NCBI GenBank assembly: GCA_040751755.1
Contig: JBFMHC010000009.1
Span: forward strand, 1 to 64,000
Source of the DNA: PFJX01 sp040751755
Lineage (GTDB): Bacteria; Pseudomonadota; Gammaproteobacteria; Burkholderiales; Thiobacillaceae
Length of the DNA stretch: 64,000 bases
Reading direction: 5' to 3'
Made by a program: the position numbers and the translations under genes. Below the pieces are notes generated by a model. The model did no database searches and was not told the origin of the DNA. It saw nothing but the letters and a program-made list of their open reading frames with translations. Below are positions 1 through 7,849 of this stretch, piece by piece (positions within the stretch are counted from its first letter, which is position 1; each line of letters begins with the position of its first letter).

Positions 1-2345
1 GCGGCCGGACGCGGCGGCTTGCCGGCGCCGGGCCGTCCTTCGCCGCGCTGCGCGGGACGGGGCGCGGGTTTGGCTGCCTGCCTGCCCTCGCCCTCCTCGC
101 GCCGAGCACTCTCGAAACGGCGGCCGGTGCCGGGGGGCTGGAAGCTGGGGATGAGGTGCTTCTTGCTGTTGCCGATCAGGTCCTCGCGCCCCATCTCCTT
201 GAGCGCGTCGCGCAGCAGCGGCCAGTTCTCCGGGTCGTGGTAGCGCAGGAAGGCCTTGTGCAGGCGGCGCACGCGGCCCTGGGTGACCACGGGCACGTCC
301 TTGCCGCCGGCCAGCACCTTCTTCAGCGGGTTCTTGCCGGTGTGGTACATGGCGGTGGCGATGGCCATGGGGGTGGGCAGGAAGGTCTGCACCTGGTCCA
401 GGCGGAAGTTGTGCGCCTTCAGCCACAGCGCCAGGTTGAGCATGTCCTCGTCCGTGGTGCCGGGGTGGGCGGCAATGAAATAGGGGATGAGGTACTGCTC
501 CTTGCCCGCCTCCTGCGAGTACTTCTCGAACAGCTGCTTGAAGCGCTCGTAGGTGCCGATGCCCGGCTTCATCATGTGGTTGAGCGGGCCTTCCTCGGTG
601 TGCTCGGGGGCGATCTTGAGGTAGCCGCCGACGTGGTGGGTGACCAGCTCCTTCACGTATTCCGGCGACTTCACCGCCAGGTCGTAGCGCACGCCGGAGC
701 CGATCAGCACCTTCTTGATGCCCGGCAGGCTGCGCGCCTTGCGGTAGAGCTGGATGAGCGGACCGTGGTCGGTGCTCATGTTCTCGCAGATGTCCGGGAA
801 CACGCAGGACAGGCGGCGGCAGGCGGCCTCGATCTTCTCGTCCTTGCAGGCCAGGCGGTACATGTTGGCGGTGGGGCCGCCCAGGTCGGAGATCACGCCG
901 GTGAAGCCGGGCGTCTTGTCTCGGATGGCCTCGATCTCGTGGAGGATGGATTCCTCCGAGCGGCTCTGGATGATGCGGCCCTCGTGCTCGGTGATGGAGC
1001 AGAAGGTGCAGCCGCCGAAGCAGCCGCGCATGATGTTCACCGAGAAGCGGATCATCTCCCAGGCGGGGATCTTGGCCTCGCCGTAGGCCTGATGCGGGGC
1101 GCGGGCATAGGGCAGGCCGTAGACGTAGTCCATCTCCGCCGTGGTGAGCGGGATGGGCGGCGGGTTCAGCCACACGTCGCGCAGACCGGCGCCGTCGCCG
1201 TGCGCCTGCACCATGGCGCGCGCGTTGCCGGGGTTGGATTCCAGATGGAAGACGCGCGAGGCATGGGCGTACAGCACGTCGTTCTTCTCCACCTGCTCGA
1301 AGGCGGGCAGGCGCACCACGGTGTGGGCGCGGGCGGCGAGGATGGCGGCGCGGCGTTCTTCTTTTGTGATCAGACGGACGGGGAAAAGCCCACCCTCCCT
1401 TGCAGGGCGCGTTTCGGCCTGCATGCCGAAACCGCTCGATGGGCGCAGAGCATGCTCTGCGAATTCCCCATCTCGCCCCCTGCCCTCCCCCCTCGAGGGG
1501 GAGGGAGCCACCATCCCGCTGGAATCGGGCGCTTTTTCAGCCCCTCCCCCCTGGAGGGGGAGGGGTTGGGGAGAGGGGGACGCCGTTGCGTAGGGGTCCG
1601 GGTGCCGATCCACCCGCCCCGGCGTATCCATGGCCAGCGAGTCCAGCTCGTGCCACTCATCCGAGGGCTTCCAGCCGTGCGGCACCATGAAGGCGGTGCC
1701 GCGCAGGTCGCGGATCTCGTTGATCTTTTCCCCGGCGGCGAGGCGGTGGGTGAGCTCGACCAGGGCGCGCTCGGCGTTGCCGAACAGCAGCATGTCGGCC
1801 TTGGAGTCCGTCAGCACGGAACGGCGCACCTTGTCGGACCAGTAGTCGTAGTGGGCGATGCGGCGCAGGCTGCCTTCGATGCCGCCGATCACCACCGGCA
1901 CGTCCTTGAACGCCTCGCGGCAGCGCTGCGCGTAGACGGTGAGCGCGCGGTCCGGGCGCTTGTGCGGCGCGGCGTCGGGGGTGTAGGCGTCGTCGGAGCG
2001 GATCTTCCGGTCCGAGGTGTAGCGGTTGACCATGGAATCCATGTTGCCCGCGGTCACGCCGAAGTACAGGTTGGGCCGGCCCAGGGCGCGGAACGGGTCG
2101 GCGGACTTCCAGTCCGGCTGCGCGATGATGCCGACGCGGAAGCCCTGCGCCTCCAGCAGGCGGCCCACCAGGGCCATGCCGAAGCTGGGGTGGTCGATGT
2201 AGGCGTCGCCGGTCACCAGGATGACGTCGCAGGAATCCCAGCCGAGCGCCTCCATCTCCCGGCGCGACATGGGCAGGAAGGGCGCGACGCCGAAGCGCTT
2301 GGCCCAATAGGGGCGATAGGACTGGAGGGGTTTGGCGGACTGCAT
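1..2345 (-). CDS. ygiQ: YgiQ family radical SAM protein (3' end outside window), carrying an in-frame repeat insertion
   Basis: The minus-strand frame starting at the ATG at 2345 stays open to the left edge, so the C-terminus is incomplete. It begins MQSAKPLQSYRPYWAKRFGV and contains the radical SAM cluster motif CFGGCTFC (CX3CX2C) near residue 440, followed by SITEHEGRIIQSRSE, both characteristic of YgiQ. It is expected to bind one 4Fe-4S cluster and S-adenosylmethionine; the substrate is unknown. Between a segment ending HPDPYAT and one starting RLITKEERR there are about 65 Ser/Pro/Gly-rich residues encoded by a palindromic repeat (about 1388-1585). I know of no counterpart in other YgiQ proteins. 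The frame is unbroken, so the gene may still be functional. It is divergent from the diguanylate cyclase gene. Confidence 0.9.
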   Translation of the reverse strand, partial: MQSAKPLQSYRPYWAKRFGVAPFLPMSRREMEALGWDSCDVILVTGDAYIDHPSFGMALVGRLLEAQGFRVGIIAQPDWKSADPFRALGRPNLYFGVTAGNMDSMVNRYTSDRKIRSDDAYTPDAAPHKRPDRALTVYAQRCREAFKDVPVVIGGIEGSLRRIAHYDYWSDKVRRSVLTDSKADMLLFGNAERALVELTHRLAAGEKINEIRDLRGTAFMVPHGWKPSDEWHELDSLAMDTPGRVDRHPDPYATASPSPQPLPLQGGGAEKAPDSSGMVAPSPSRGEGRGRDGEFAEHALRPSSGFGMQAETRPAREGGLFPVRLITKEERRAAILAARAHTVVRLPAFEQVEKNDVLYAHASRVFHLESNPGNARAMVQAHGDGAGLRDVWLNPPPIPLTTAEMDYVYGLPYARAPHQAYGEAKIPAWEMIRFSVNIMRGCFGGCTFCSITEHEGRIIQSRSEESILHEIEAIRDKTPGFTGVISDLGGPTANMYRLACKDEKIEAACRRLSCVFPDICENMSTDHGPLIQLYRKARSLPGIKKVLIGSGVRYDLAVKSPEYVKELVTHHVGGYLKIAPEHTEEGPLNHMMKPGIGTYERFKQLFEKYSQEAGKEQYLIPYFIAAHPGTTDEDMLNLALWLKAHNFRLDQVQTFLPTPMAIATAMYHTGKNPLKKVLAGGKDVPVVTQGRVRRLHKAFLRYHDPENWPLLRDALKEMGREDLIGNSKKHLIPSFQPPGTGRRFESARREEGEGRQAAKPAPRPAQRGEGRPGAGKPPRPA
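1388..1585. repeat. Family A palindromic repeat, inside ygiQ
   Basis: The block holds four inverted repeats: GTTTCGGC/GCCGAAAC (1411-1432), the perfect palindrome GCAGAGCATGCTCTGC (1445-1460), a G-run palindrome centred on CTCGAG (1483-1505) and another centred on CTGGAG (1541-1565), ending GGGGTTGGGGAGAGGG. Related blocks lie at about 20376-20461, 43465-43525 and 62279-62372. The stretch reading CGAT, GGCGC, a GC palindrome, then GCGAATTCCC is shared with the 20.4 kb copy. It is read through in frame on the ygiQ strand with no stop codon. Confidence 0.8.
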
Positions 2346-2469
2346 GGAAGACGGCCGAACGGGCAAGGCGGGGAGGATAGCAGGCAGACAAGCGCCAGCC
2401 CATTCGGTTCACCCTCAAGTTCATGCCCGCGCTGCCGATACTGCGGCAACAAAAAACAGGCAGGCACCC

Positions 2470-3360
2470 ATGTCTCTTCCCCTGGAACGCGAGGAAATCC
2501 AGCGCCTCACCGAGGAACTGGAGGTCATCATCGCCGCCCACATGGCGTGGTTCAAGCACATCAACCGTGCCCTGGTGCACGGCAACCCCGTGCAGAAGAG
2601 CGACCTCGCCGAGGATGCCCACCTGCGTTCCCCGTTCGGTCAGTGGTACTACGACCAGTCCCCCAACCCGCTGGACGAGAACGCCGAATTCACCGAGATG
2701 GGCGCCCTGCAGCAGGCCATGCACACCGCCGCGCGCCAGGCCCTGCTGGACGTGACGGAAGGGCGCCAGCCGCGTCCCGAGGTCTACGACCGCTGCATCG
2801 ACCTGGCCCTGCGCCTCAACACCAGCCTGCGCCGCATGCAGCTCGACATCATCGGCGAGCTGCTCTCCACCGACAGCCTCACCGGCTGCGCCTCGCGTCG
2901 CGGCATGCTCGCCAAGCTGCGCGAGGAGCAGGAACGCGCCCAGCGCATCCAGCGCCCGTGCTCTGTCTGCCTGCTCGACTTCGACCGTTTCAAGAAGATC
3001 AACGACGAGCTCGGCCACCCGGCCGGCGACGCGGTGCTGCGCCAGGGCATGAAGTTCATCGCCAGCGCCCTGCGCAAGTACGACTCGGTGTACCGCTACG
3101 GCGGCGAGGAATTCCTGCTCTGCCTGCCCGGCACGCCGCTCAAGGACGCCGCCCTGGTGGTGGAACGCATCCGCGACGGCCTGGAGCGCCTGCCCATCCG
3201 CCTGCCCAGCGGCGATCTGTTCAGCGTCACCGCCTCCTTCGGCCTGGCCGAGATGCAACCGCGCCGCGAGGTGGAGGAGACCATCGCCAACGCCGACATG
3301 GCCCTGCTGCGCGCCAAGGAGAACGGCCGCAACCGCGTCGAGGTGTGGCAGAACGGCTGA
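2470..3360 (+). CDS. Diguanylate cyclase with N-terminal CZB-like domain (DgcZ architecture)
   Basis: The protein has 296 residues and makes cyclic di-GMP from two GTP. The C-terminal half is a GGDEF domain with the active signature GGEEF and an RKYD inhibitory I-site five residues upstream, so product inhibition is expected. The N-terminal half resembles the chemoreceptor zinc-binding (CZB) domain, with HMAWFKH and FGQWYYD segments. The cysteine that normally precedes the GxW element appears to be serine (LRSPFGQW), so zinc sensing may be altered. The ATG at 2470 was preferred because AGGCAGG lies upstream; an in-frame start at 2332 would overlap the divergent ygiQ start. No signal peptide or membrane segment is seen, so it is probably cytoplasmic. 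Confidence 0.9.
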   Translation: MSLPLEREEIQRLTEELEVIIAAHMAWFKHINRALVHGNPVQKSDLAEDAHLRSPFGQWYYDQSPNPLDENAEFTEMGALQQAMHTAARQALLDVTEGRQPRPEVYDRCIDLALRLNTSLRRMQLDIIGELLSTDSLTGCASRRGMLAKLREEQERAQRIQRPCSVCLLDFDRFKKINDELGHPAGDAVLRQGMKFIASALRKYDSVYRYGGEEFLLCLPGTPLKDAALVVERIRDGLERLPIRLPSGDLFSVTASFGLAEMQPRREVEETIANADMALLRAKENGRNRVEVWQNG

Positions 3361-3365
3361 GCCGC

Positions 3366-4664
3366 TCAGCCGCGCCTGAACGCCGCCTTCCTGCCGCGCC
3401 GCGCATCGACGCGCGTCAGCACCAGCAGCCCCAGCACGAAGTACGCGCCGGTGACGAGGATCGCCAGGCGATGGTCGCCCCCCGACAGCCAGGTGGTGAG
3501 ACCGTAGCTCAGCGGCCCCAGCGCCGAGGCGAGCTTCACCGCCAGCCCCCACAGGCCGAAGAACTCCGCGCGCCGCGCCGGCGGGCTGAAGTAGCCCACC
3601 AGCGCCCGCCCCGCCGACTGCGCCGCGCCCATGCACACACCCGCCAGGTTGGCGGCGAGCCAGAAGCGGCCCGCGTCGCGGGCGCCCCAGGCGAGCAGGA
3701 TGACGACGATCCAGCCGGCCAGGGTGAGGGCCAGGGTGCGCACGTGGCCCAGCCGGTCCTGCACGTGGCCGAACGCCAGGGCGCCGGCGGCGGCGCTCAG
3801 GTTCACCACCAGCACCAGGACGATGGTGTCGCGCGTGGTGAAGCCCAGCACCTGCTGCGCGTAGATCGCCGCCAGGGCGATCACGGTCTGGATGCCCGCC
3901 TGGTAGAACACCACGCAGAGCAGGAAGCGGTGCATGTCCGGGAAGCGCGCGGCGTGGCGCAGGCTGCTGCCCAGCCGCTCCCAGGCCAGGGCGAGCACGC
4001 CCTCGCCCGCCGGCAGGGCCTGCGGAACGGCGCGCTCGCGCAGGAACAGGAAGGTGGGCAGGGCCGCCACGGCGAACAGCGCGGCGGTGATGAGCAGGGT
4101 GGCGGGCACGAACTGCGCCGCGCCCTGCCCCCGCCCCTCCGCCCAGGCGATGTAGGCGAGGCACGCCCCCAGGCTGACGATGCCGCCGATGTAGCCCAGG
4201 CCCCAGCCCCAGCCGGACAGGCGCCCGAGGCCACGGCCGCGCGCCAGTTCGGGCAGGAAGGCGGCGATCAGGTTCTCGCCGCTGCCGAAGCAGAAGTTGG
4301 CGACGATCAGCAACCCAACCGCGAGCGCCAGGTCGCCCGGCCCGGCCAGCGCCAGACCGGCGGTGCCGGCGACGCAGCCGGCGGTGGTGAGCAGGAGCAG
4401 GCGTTTCTTGTCGGCGCGCGCGTCGGCATGCACGCCGAGGAAGGGCGCGGTGGCCAGGACCAGGCCATAGGAGACGGCAAGCGCCACGCTCCAGGCGAAG
4501 GTGGCCCACACCGCGTCGCCCGCCACCACGGCGACGAAATAGGCGTTGAACACGGCGGTGATCACCACCGTGGTGAAGCCCGAGTTGGCGAAGTCGTACA
4601 TCGCCCAGGCCCAGGCCTCGCGCGGGCGCACGCCGGGCGCCAGCGTGCCCGCATTCGCCTTCAC
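3366..4664 (-). CDS. MFS transporter, UMF1/Atg22-like family
   Basis: About 432 residues with around twelve hydrophobic segments. The opening WAMYDFANSGFTTVVIT matches the conserved start of UMF1/Atg22-like major facilitator proteins. The substrate cannot be read from sequence. I chose the GTG at 4664, which has GGGAGG upstream; longer in-frame starts (to 4805) give a polar, low-quality N-terminus and crowd the divergent kup start. A 15-codon open frame with a perfect AGGAGG begins at 4708 on the same strand and ends in the GTGA overlap with this start, suggesting translational coupling. The gene converges with the diguanylate cyclase, six bases apart. Confidence 0.8.
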   Translation of the reverse strand: MKANAGTLAPGVRPREAWAWAMYDFANSGFTTVVITAVFNAYFVAVVAGDAVWATFAWSVALAVSYGLVLATAPFLGVHADARADKKRLLLLTTAGCVAGTAGLALAGPGDLALAVGLLIVANFCFGSGENLIAAFLPELARGRGLGRLSGWGWGLGYIGGIVSLGACLAYIAWAEGRGQGAAQFVPATLLITAALFAVAALPTFLFLRERAVPQALPAGEGVLALAWERLGSSLRHAARFPDMHRFLLCVVFYQAGIQTVIALAAIYAQQVLGFTTRDTIVLVLVVNLSAAAGALAFGHVQDRLGHVRTLALTLAGWIVVILLAWGARDAGRFWLAANLAGVCMGAAQSAGRALVGYFSPPARRAEFFGLWGLAVKLASALGPLSYGLTTWLSGGDHRLAILVTGAYFVLGLLVLTRVDARRGRKAAFRRG

Positions 4665-4708
4665 CGCGGCCCTCCCGCCGGGGCCATCGTCCAATCGCCT
4701 GTGCGCAT
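4661..4708 (-). CDS. Possible 15-residue leader peptide overlapping the MFS start
   Basis: ATG at 4708 is preceded by AGGAGG at ideal spacing and opens MRTGDWTMAPAGGPR followed by TGA. The TGA overlaps the GTG start of the transporter as GTGA. The Shine-Dalgarno sequence is better than that of the transporter. It could be a coupling or attenuation leader, or a chance frame. Confidence 0.45.
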   Translation of the reverse strand: MRTGDWTMAPAGGPR

Positions 4709-4822
4709 CCCTGTCCTCCTGTGTGCCATGACGCCGCGGCATTGTGGGGGCAGGCGCCGGCGAAGAACAGGCGCGGGGGGCTTCGAGAGTAGAATCCGCG
4801 CGCACCGATCAGGACCACCACC

Positions 4823-6715
4823 ATGTCAGCCACCCCGCCCAGCGGCGAAATCCCGCGCCAATCCCTGCCTGCCCTCGCCCTGGGCGCATTGGGCGTAGTG
4901 TTCGGCGACATCGGCACCAGCCCGCTGTACACCATGAAGGAGGTGTTCGTCGGCCCGCACCCGCTGGCGATCAGCCACGCCAACGTGCTGGGCATCCTGT
5001 CGCTGATCTTCTGGTCGCTGATCGTCGTGGTGTCGGTGAAGTACGTGATCTTCGTGATGCGCGCCGACAACCGCGGCGAGGGCGGCATCATGGCCATGAT
5101 GGCCCTGGTGCAGCGCGCCGTGCACGACCGCCCCGGCCTGGCGCGCGCGCTCATGGCCCTGGGCATCTTCGGCGCCGCCCTGTTCTACGGCGACGGCATG
5201 ATCACGCCGGCGATCTCGGTGCTCTCCGCCGTGGAGGGCCTGGAGGTCGCCACGCCGGCACTCCAGCCCGTGGTGGTGCCGGTCGCGGTCGGCATCCTGG
5301 TGGCCCTGTTCGCCATCCAGAAGAAGGGCACGGCACGCGTGGGCAACCTGTTCGGCCCGGTCATGACCCTGTGGTTCGCCACCCTCGCCTTCCTTGGCGT
5401 CGCCCACATCCTGCGCTTCCCCGAGGTGCTGGGGGCGGTGAACCCGCTGCACGCCCTGCACTTCTTCGCCGCCAACGGCGGCTACGGCTTCCTGGTGCTG
5501 GGCGCGGTGGTGCTGGCGGTGACCGGCGCGGAGGCGCTGTACGCGGACATGGGCCACTTCGGCAAGCGGCCGATCCGCCTCGCCTGGTTCTTCTTCGTGC
5601 TGCCGGCGCTGATGCTCAACTACTTCGGCCAGGGCGCGCTGCTGCTGCAGAACCCGAAGGCGGCGGAGAACCCGTTCTACATGCTGGCCCCGGAATGGGC
5701 GATCTACCCCATGGTCGGCCTGGCCACCGCCGCCACCATCATCGCCTCGCAGGCGGTGATCACCGGCGCCTTCTCGGTGACGCGCCAGGCGATCCAGCTC
5801 GGCTACCTGCCGCGCATGGTGATCCAGCACACCTCGGAGCGCGAGATCGGCCAGATCTACATCCCCTTCATCAACTGGTCGCTGCTCGCCGGCATCGTCG
5901 CCCTGGTGCTGGGCTTCCAGTCCTCCACCCACCTGGCGGCGGCCTACGGCATCGCCGTCACCGGCACCATGGCGATCGACAGCATCCTCGGCTTTGTCGT
6001 CGTCACCATCCTGTGGCGCTGGCACCCGGCGATCACCGTGGCCGGCCTGCTGGTGTTCCTCACCGTCGACCTCGCCTTCTTCGGCGCCAACGCCACCAAG
6101 ATCCTGCACGGCGGCTGGTTCCCGCTGGCGGTGGGCGCGGTGGTGTTCGTGCTGCTGGCGACCTGGAAGCGCGGCCGGCTGGTACTGCTGGAACGCACCC
6201 AGTCCGGCTCCCTGCCGCTGCAGCCCTTCCTGGAAGGCCTGCTGGCGCACCCGCCGCAGCGCGTGCCGGGCACCGCGGTGTTCCTCAACGCCAACCTCGA
6301 GACGGTGCCGCGCTCGCTGCTGCACAACCTGGCGCACAACAAGGTGCTGCACGAGCGCAACGTGTTCGTCACCGTGATCACCGAGGACGTGCCCTACGTG
6401 CCGGCGGAACAGCGCGCCCAGGTCGAGGAGTTCGGCCCCAACCTGTTCCGCGTGCGCATCCACTACGGCTTCATGCAGACCCCGAACGTGCCCAAGGCGC
6501 TCGCCCGCTGCGCGATCTGCGGCCAGAGCTTCAACATGCTGGAGACCTCATTCTTCTTCAGCCGCGAGACCCTGATCGCCTCCAAGCTGCCCGGCATGGC
6601 GCTGTGGCGCGAGGCCCTGTTCGCCTGGATGGCGCGCAACGCGCAAAGCGCCATGGGCTTCTTCCGCATCCCGCCCAACCGCGTGATCGAGCTGGGCACG
6701 CAGGTCGAGCTCTGA
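4823..6715 (+). CDS. kup: Low-affinity potassium transporter Kup
   Basis: A 630-residue inner-membrane K+ uptake protein of the KUP/HAK/KT family, which imports potassium with protons. It opens with the family hallmark GALGVVFGDIGTSPLYTMKE and keeps FYGDGMITPAISVLSAVEG. About twelve membrane segments are followed by a cytoplasmic C-terminal region from about residue 460. Length matches the E. coli protein (about 620). The ATG at 4823 has AGGA upstream, and a plausible -10 (TAGAAT) lies about 30 bases before it. pyrD follows 21 bases downstream on the same strand. Confidence 0.96.
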   Translation: MSATPPSGEIPRQSLPALALGALGVVFGDIGTSPLYTMKEVFVGPHPLAISHANVLGILSLIFWSLIVVVSVKYVIFVMRADNRGEGGIMAMMALVQRAVHDRPGLARALMALGIFGAALFYGDGMITPAISVLSAVEGLEVATPALQPVVVPVAVGILVALFAIQKKGTARVGNLFGPVMTLWFATLAFLGVAHILRFPEVLGAVNPLHALHFFAANGGYGFLVLGAVVLAVTGAEALYADMGHFGKRPIRLAWFFFVLPALMLNYFGQGALLLQNPKAAENPFYMLAPEWAIYPMVGLATAATIIASQAVITGAFSVTRQAIQLGYLPRMVIQHTSEREIGQIYIPFINWSLLAGIVALVLGFQSSTHLAAAYGIAVTGTMAIDSILGFVVVTILWRWHPAITVAGLLVFLTVDLAFFGANATKILHGGWFPLAVGAVVFVLLATWKRGRLVLLERTQSGSLPLQPFLEGLLAHPPQRVPGTAVFLNANLETVPRSLLHNLAHNKVLHERNVFVTVITEDVPYVPAEQRAQVEEFGPNLFRVRIHYGFMQTPNVPKALARCAICGQSFNMLETSFFFSRETLIASKLPGMALWREALFAWMARNAQSAMGFFRIPPNRVIELGTQVEL

Positions 6716-6736
6716 CACGCCTTCATCCCCACCGAC

Positions 6737-7759
6737 ATGAACCCCTACGCCCTGCTCCGCCCCCTGCTGTTCCGCCTCGACCCCGAGGCCGCGCACAACC
6801 TCACCCTCGCCGGCCTCCGGCGCCTGCACGGCCTGGGCCTGCTCAAGCCCTTCGTGCCAGTGGTGCCGCCCCTGCCGACGCGGGTCATGGGCCTGGACTT
6901 CCCCAACCCGGTGGGCCTGGCCGCCGGCCTGGACAAGAACGGCGAGGCGATCGACGCGCTCGCCGACCTGGGCTTCGGCTTCATCGAGGTGGGCGCGGTG
7001 ACGCCGCGGCCGCAGCCGGGCAACCCCAGGCCGCGCGTGTTCCGCCTGCCCGCCGCGCAGGCCATCATCAATCGCATGGGCTTCAACAACCTGGGCGTCG
7101 ACCACCTGCTCGCCAACCTGGCGCGCACGCGCTACCGCGGCATCCTCGGCGTGAACCTGGGCAAGAACTTCGACACGCCGATCGAGCGCGCCGCCGACGA
7201 CTACCTGATCCTGCTCGACCGGCTGTACGGCAAGGTCAGCTTCGCCACCGTCAACATCTCCTCGCCCAACACCAAGAACCTGCGCGCCCTGCAGGGCGGC
7301 AGCGAGCTGGACGCCCTGCTCGGCGCGATCAAGGCGCGCCAGGCCGAGCTTTCAGACAAGCACGGCAAGTACATGCCGGTGGCGGTGAAGATCGCCCCCG
7401 ACCTGGAGGACGAGCAGATCGCCGAGATGGCGGCGCTGTTCAAGAAGCACCGCATGGACGCGGTGATCGCCACCAACACCACGCTCGCGCGCGAGGGCGT
7501 GGCTGGCCTGCCGCACGGCGAGGAGACCGGCGGCCTGTCCGGCGCGCCGGTGCGTGAGAAGTCCACGCGCGTGCTCGCCGCGCTGCACGCGGCGCTGGGC
7601 GAAGAGGTGCCGCTGATCGGTGCCGGCGGCATCCTGGAAGGCCGCCACGCAGTCGAGAAGATGGCCGCCGGAGCGCGTCTGGTGCAGGTCTACACCGGCC
7701 TCATCTACCGCGGCCCGGAACTGGTCGCGGAGTGCGTGCGCAGCCTCGCCCGCCGCTGA
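6737..7759 (+). CDS. pyrD: Dihydroorotate dehydrogenase (quinone), class 2
   Basis: A 340-residue FMN enzyme of the inner membrane that oxidises dihydroorotate to orotate with quinone in de novo pyrimidine synthesis. The N-terminal helical region (YALLRPLLFRLDPEAAHNLT) is the membrane/quinone-binding extension that marks class 2. Further family segments are NPVGLAAGLDKNGEAI, GFNNLGVD, NISSPNTKNLR, which holds the catalytic serine region, and the phosphate-binding GAGGI. It lies 21 bases after kup. pyrG, another pyrimidine gene, is far away at 50-52 kb. Confidence 0.97.
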   Translation: MNPYALLRPLLFRLDPEAAHNLTLAGLRRLHGLGLLKPFVPVVPPLPTRVMGLDFPNPVGLAAGLDKNGEAIDALADLGFGFIEVGAVTPRPQPGNPRPRVFRLPAAQAIINRMGFNNLGVDHLLANLARTRYRGILGVNLGKNFDTPIERAADDYLILLDRLYGKVSFATVNISSPNTKNLRALQGGSELDALLGAIKARQAELSDKHGKYMPVAVKIAPDLEDEQIAEMAALFKKHRMDAVIATNTTLAREGVAGLPHGEETGGLSGAPVREKSTRVLAALHAALGEEVPLIGAGGILEGRHAVEKMAAGARLVQVYTGLIYRGPELVAECVRSLARR

Positions 7760-7794
7760 GCCGGGACGCGGCCGGCCAGGCGCGGCCGGCAAGT

Positions 7795-7823
7795 TTGCCT
7801 TACCCCTGCGCGCTTCCTAGGAT
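7795..7823 (+). promoter_or_regulatory. Sigma70-type promoter for the haem/PAS/GGDEF gene
   Basis: TTGCCT (7795-7800) and TAGGAT (7818-7823) are separated by exactly 17 bases, and the gene's GTG start lies 27 bases further on. A GC-rich inverted repeat (two GCGGCCGGC-like arms, about 7768-7790) just upstream may end the kup-pyrD transcript. Confidence 0.6.
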
Positions 7824-7849
7824 TGGAGTATCCGGGCAAAGGGGCCGCC

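Noticed and set aside
156..4898. A 1580-codon open frame on the + strand across ygiQ and the MFS gene
   Set aside because: Low-complexity Arg/Ala/Gly/His-rich translation, antisense to clear genes; an artefact of high GC. The same holds for long frames at 1657-5166, 26963-28849, 29146-33081 and 33986-38575.
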